This document shows positions 10,802 through 11,732 of a stretch of DNA of 11,732 nucleotides, in pieces (position 1 is the stretch's first letter; the number at the start of each line of letters is the position of its first letter). The stretch comes from Propionibacteriaceae bacterium (GTDB taxonomy: Bacteria > Actinomycetota > Actinomycetes > Propionibacteriales > Propionibacteriaceae): NCBI GenBank assembly GCA_003158895.1, contig PMLO01000142.1, forward strand, positions 1 through 11,732, written 5' to 3'. The notes beneath the pieces are model-generated. The model was not told the DNA's origin. It saw only the letters and a program-made list of their open reading frames with translations, and ran no database searches. Both the position numbers and the translations under genes were made by a program.

Positions 10802-11732
10802 ATGAGCGATCGGCGTCCCCTCGTACAGACCACTGCCGGCAACATCCTCGGGATCTGGCGAGGAGCCTCGGCGGCGTTCTACGGGATCCCGTTCGCGCAG
10901 GCTCCCGTGGGCGAGCTGCGGTTCGCGGCGCCCGTGCGTGCGACCTCCTGGCTCGGCGAACTCGACGCATCAGCACCCGGCGCCACGCCCCAGCGGCGGC
11001 CCTTCGGGATGGTCACCACGATTCCCGAGCCCTCCTTCCCCGGCGATGCGACGCTCAACCTCAACGTCTTCTCCCCGGCGCCCGGCGACGTCGCCGCGCA
11101 CCTGCCCGTACTCGTCTGGATCCACGGCGGCGGCTTCTTCGCGGGGTCGCCGTCAAGCCCGTGGTACGACGGCAGCTCGTACAACCGGGACGGCATCGTG
11201 ACCGTCTCCCTCTCGTACCGTCTTGGCTTCGACGGCTTCGGCTGGATCTCCGACGCGCCCACGAACCGGGGGCTGCGCGACATGATCCTGGGCCTCGAGT
11301 GGGTACGGGACAACATCGCGGCGTTCGGCGGCGACCCCTCGCAGGTCACGATCGCCGGGCAGTCCGCTGGCGGCTCGGCGGTCATGTCGCTGCTCGCATC
11401 ACCCCTAGCCCAGCCACTGTTCGCACGTGCGATCAGCCACTCCGGAGGAGGCCTCACTCGAACGATCGCCGAGGCCGAGCGCATCGGCCGCGAGCTGGCT
11501 GTACGAGCCGGGGTCGAGCCCACTCGTACCGGCTGGTCCACGCTCACCGAGGACGCCATCCTGGATCTCCAGACGGCCTACATGGCACATTCGGAGGCGC
11601 CGCCACCATCCGCTGCCGAGTGGGTCTCCCGTACGATCGCCAACCGAACTGTGGGCCTCCCGTTCGTACCGCTCACCGGCGACGATGTCCTCCCCCTCGA
11701 CCTGGCAGCGGCGCTCGCGACCGGCATCGGTG
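10802..11732 (+). CDS. Type-B carboxylesterase (partial, runs off the window)
   Basis: This alpha/beta-hydrolase cleaves carboxylic esters. From ATG 10802 the frame reads MSDRRPLVQTTAGNILGIWR, then FYGIPFAQAPVGELRFAAP (the family's substrate-entry signature, about residues 26-44) and LPVLVWIHGGGFFAGS (oxyanion hole GGG, about 102-117). NRGLRDMILGLEWVRDNIAAFGGDPSQVTIAGQSAGG follows, with the nucleophile Ser in GQSAGG near residue 186. 310 codons are present; the Glu/Asp and His of the triad lie in or beyond the missing part of a normally 480-550-aa protein. No signal peptide is seen. The Shine-Dalgarno is weak. Composition and GTAC density return to host-like values here. Confidence 0.93.
   Translation, partial: MSDRRPLVQTTAGNILGIWRGASAAFYGIPFAQAPVGELRFAAPVRATSWLGELDASAPGATPQRRPFGMVTTIPEPSFPGDATLNLNVFSPAPGDVAAHLPVLVWIHGGGFFAGSPSSPWYDGSSYNRDGIVTVSLSYRLGFDGFGWISDAPTNRGLRDMILGLEWVRDNIAAFGGDPSQVTIAGQSAGGSAVMSLLASPLAQPLFARAISHSGGGLTRTIAEAERIGRELAVRAGVEPTRTGWSTLTEDAILDLQTAYMAHSEAPPPSAAEWVSRTIANRTVGLPFVPLTGDDVLPLDLAAALATGIG

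Noticed and set aside
10548..11559. Minus-strand open frames opposite the esterase
   Set aside because: The plus strand carries a clear type-B carboxylesterase with GGGF and GQSAGG motifs. The opposite frames are Ser/Arg/Pro-rich shadows.
1..11732. tRNA, rRNA, CRISPR array, integrase or insertion sequence
   Set aside because: I looked for cloverleaf-like arms, spaced direct repeats and transposase motifs on both strands. The only tandem repeats are the 21-bp and 22-bp arrays, which have no spacers.

Overview
The window comes from a high-GC Gram-positive bacterium, almost certainly an actinomycete. The evidence is GC-ending codons, GTG starts, genes overlapping as ATGA/GTGA, promoters that seem to sit directly on start codons (leaderless transcription), a WXG100/YbaB type VII secretion (T7SS) effector operon, and a Trp/Pro-rich sequence motif seen in many actinobacterial membrane proteins. 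The tetramer GTAC is strikingly common in most of the window. A Propionibacteriales-like host is a guess; the genus cannot be fixed from this sequence.

Layout. Positions 1-53 are the end of an upstream gene. Positions 142-1353 (+) hold a flavodoxin-fold NAD(P)H:quinone oxidoreductase, a 21-bp triple tandem repeat lying inside a possible 52-codon ORF, and a four-helix membrane protein with a CPVC motif. A CsoR-type palindrome sits directly upstream of the membrane protein. Positions 1360-1965 (-) encode an NAD(P)-binding SDR-like protein that converges on it and has nested inverted repeats in its promoter region. A 76-nt near-perfect inverted repeat (2123-2198) separates it from a two-gene operon (-): qor (3513-4496) and a single-domain GH20 beta-hexosaminidase (2305-3516). 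qor has a strong leaderless promoter with two 22-bp direct repeats running into its -35 box. A small PH-like protein follows (4573-5106, -).

Accessory region. Positions 5107-5536 are a gene graveyard holding a WXG100-like fragment and a PPGW-motif fragment. Positions 5537-6336 (-) encode a HepT-MntA toxin-antitoxin pair whose MntA carries an N-terminal XRE helix-turn-helix. Positions 6416-8529 (-) form a compact polymorphic-toxin operon: YbaB-like protein, WXG100-like protein, CpnT-N-like helical/hydrophobic carrier, YwqJ-type deaminase toxin, SUKH-3 immunity protein. The carrier and toxin, which are commonly fused, are two ORFs joined by a TGATG overlap. Upstream (8567-8940) lies a frameshifted relic of a second toxin ORF.

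Positions 9128-10623 (+) hold a lower-GC, GTAC-poor two-gene module with its own promoter: a membrane-anchored coiled-coil protein with a winged-helix-like C-terminus, overlapping a BadF/N-acetylglucosamine-kinase-type ASKHA ATPase. Normal host composition returns with a type-B carboxylesterase (10802 to the window end, +). The least described items are the 9.1-10.6 kb pair, the split deaminase toxin with its relic, and the HTH-fused MntA/HepT unit. All functional statements rest on motif recognition by eye; no searches were run.
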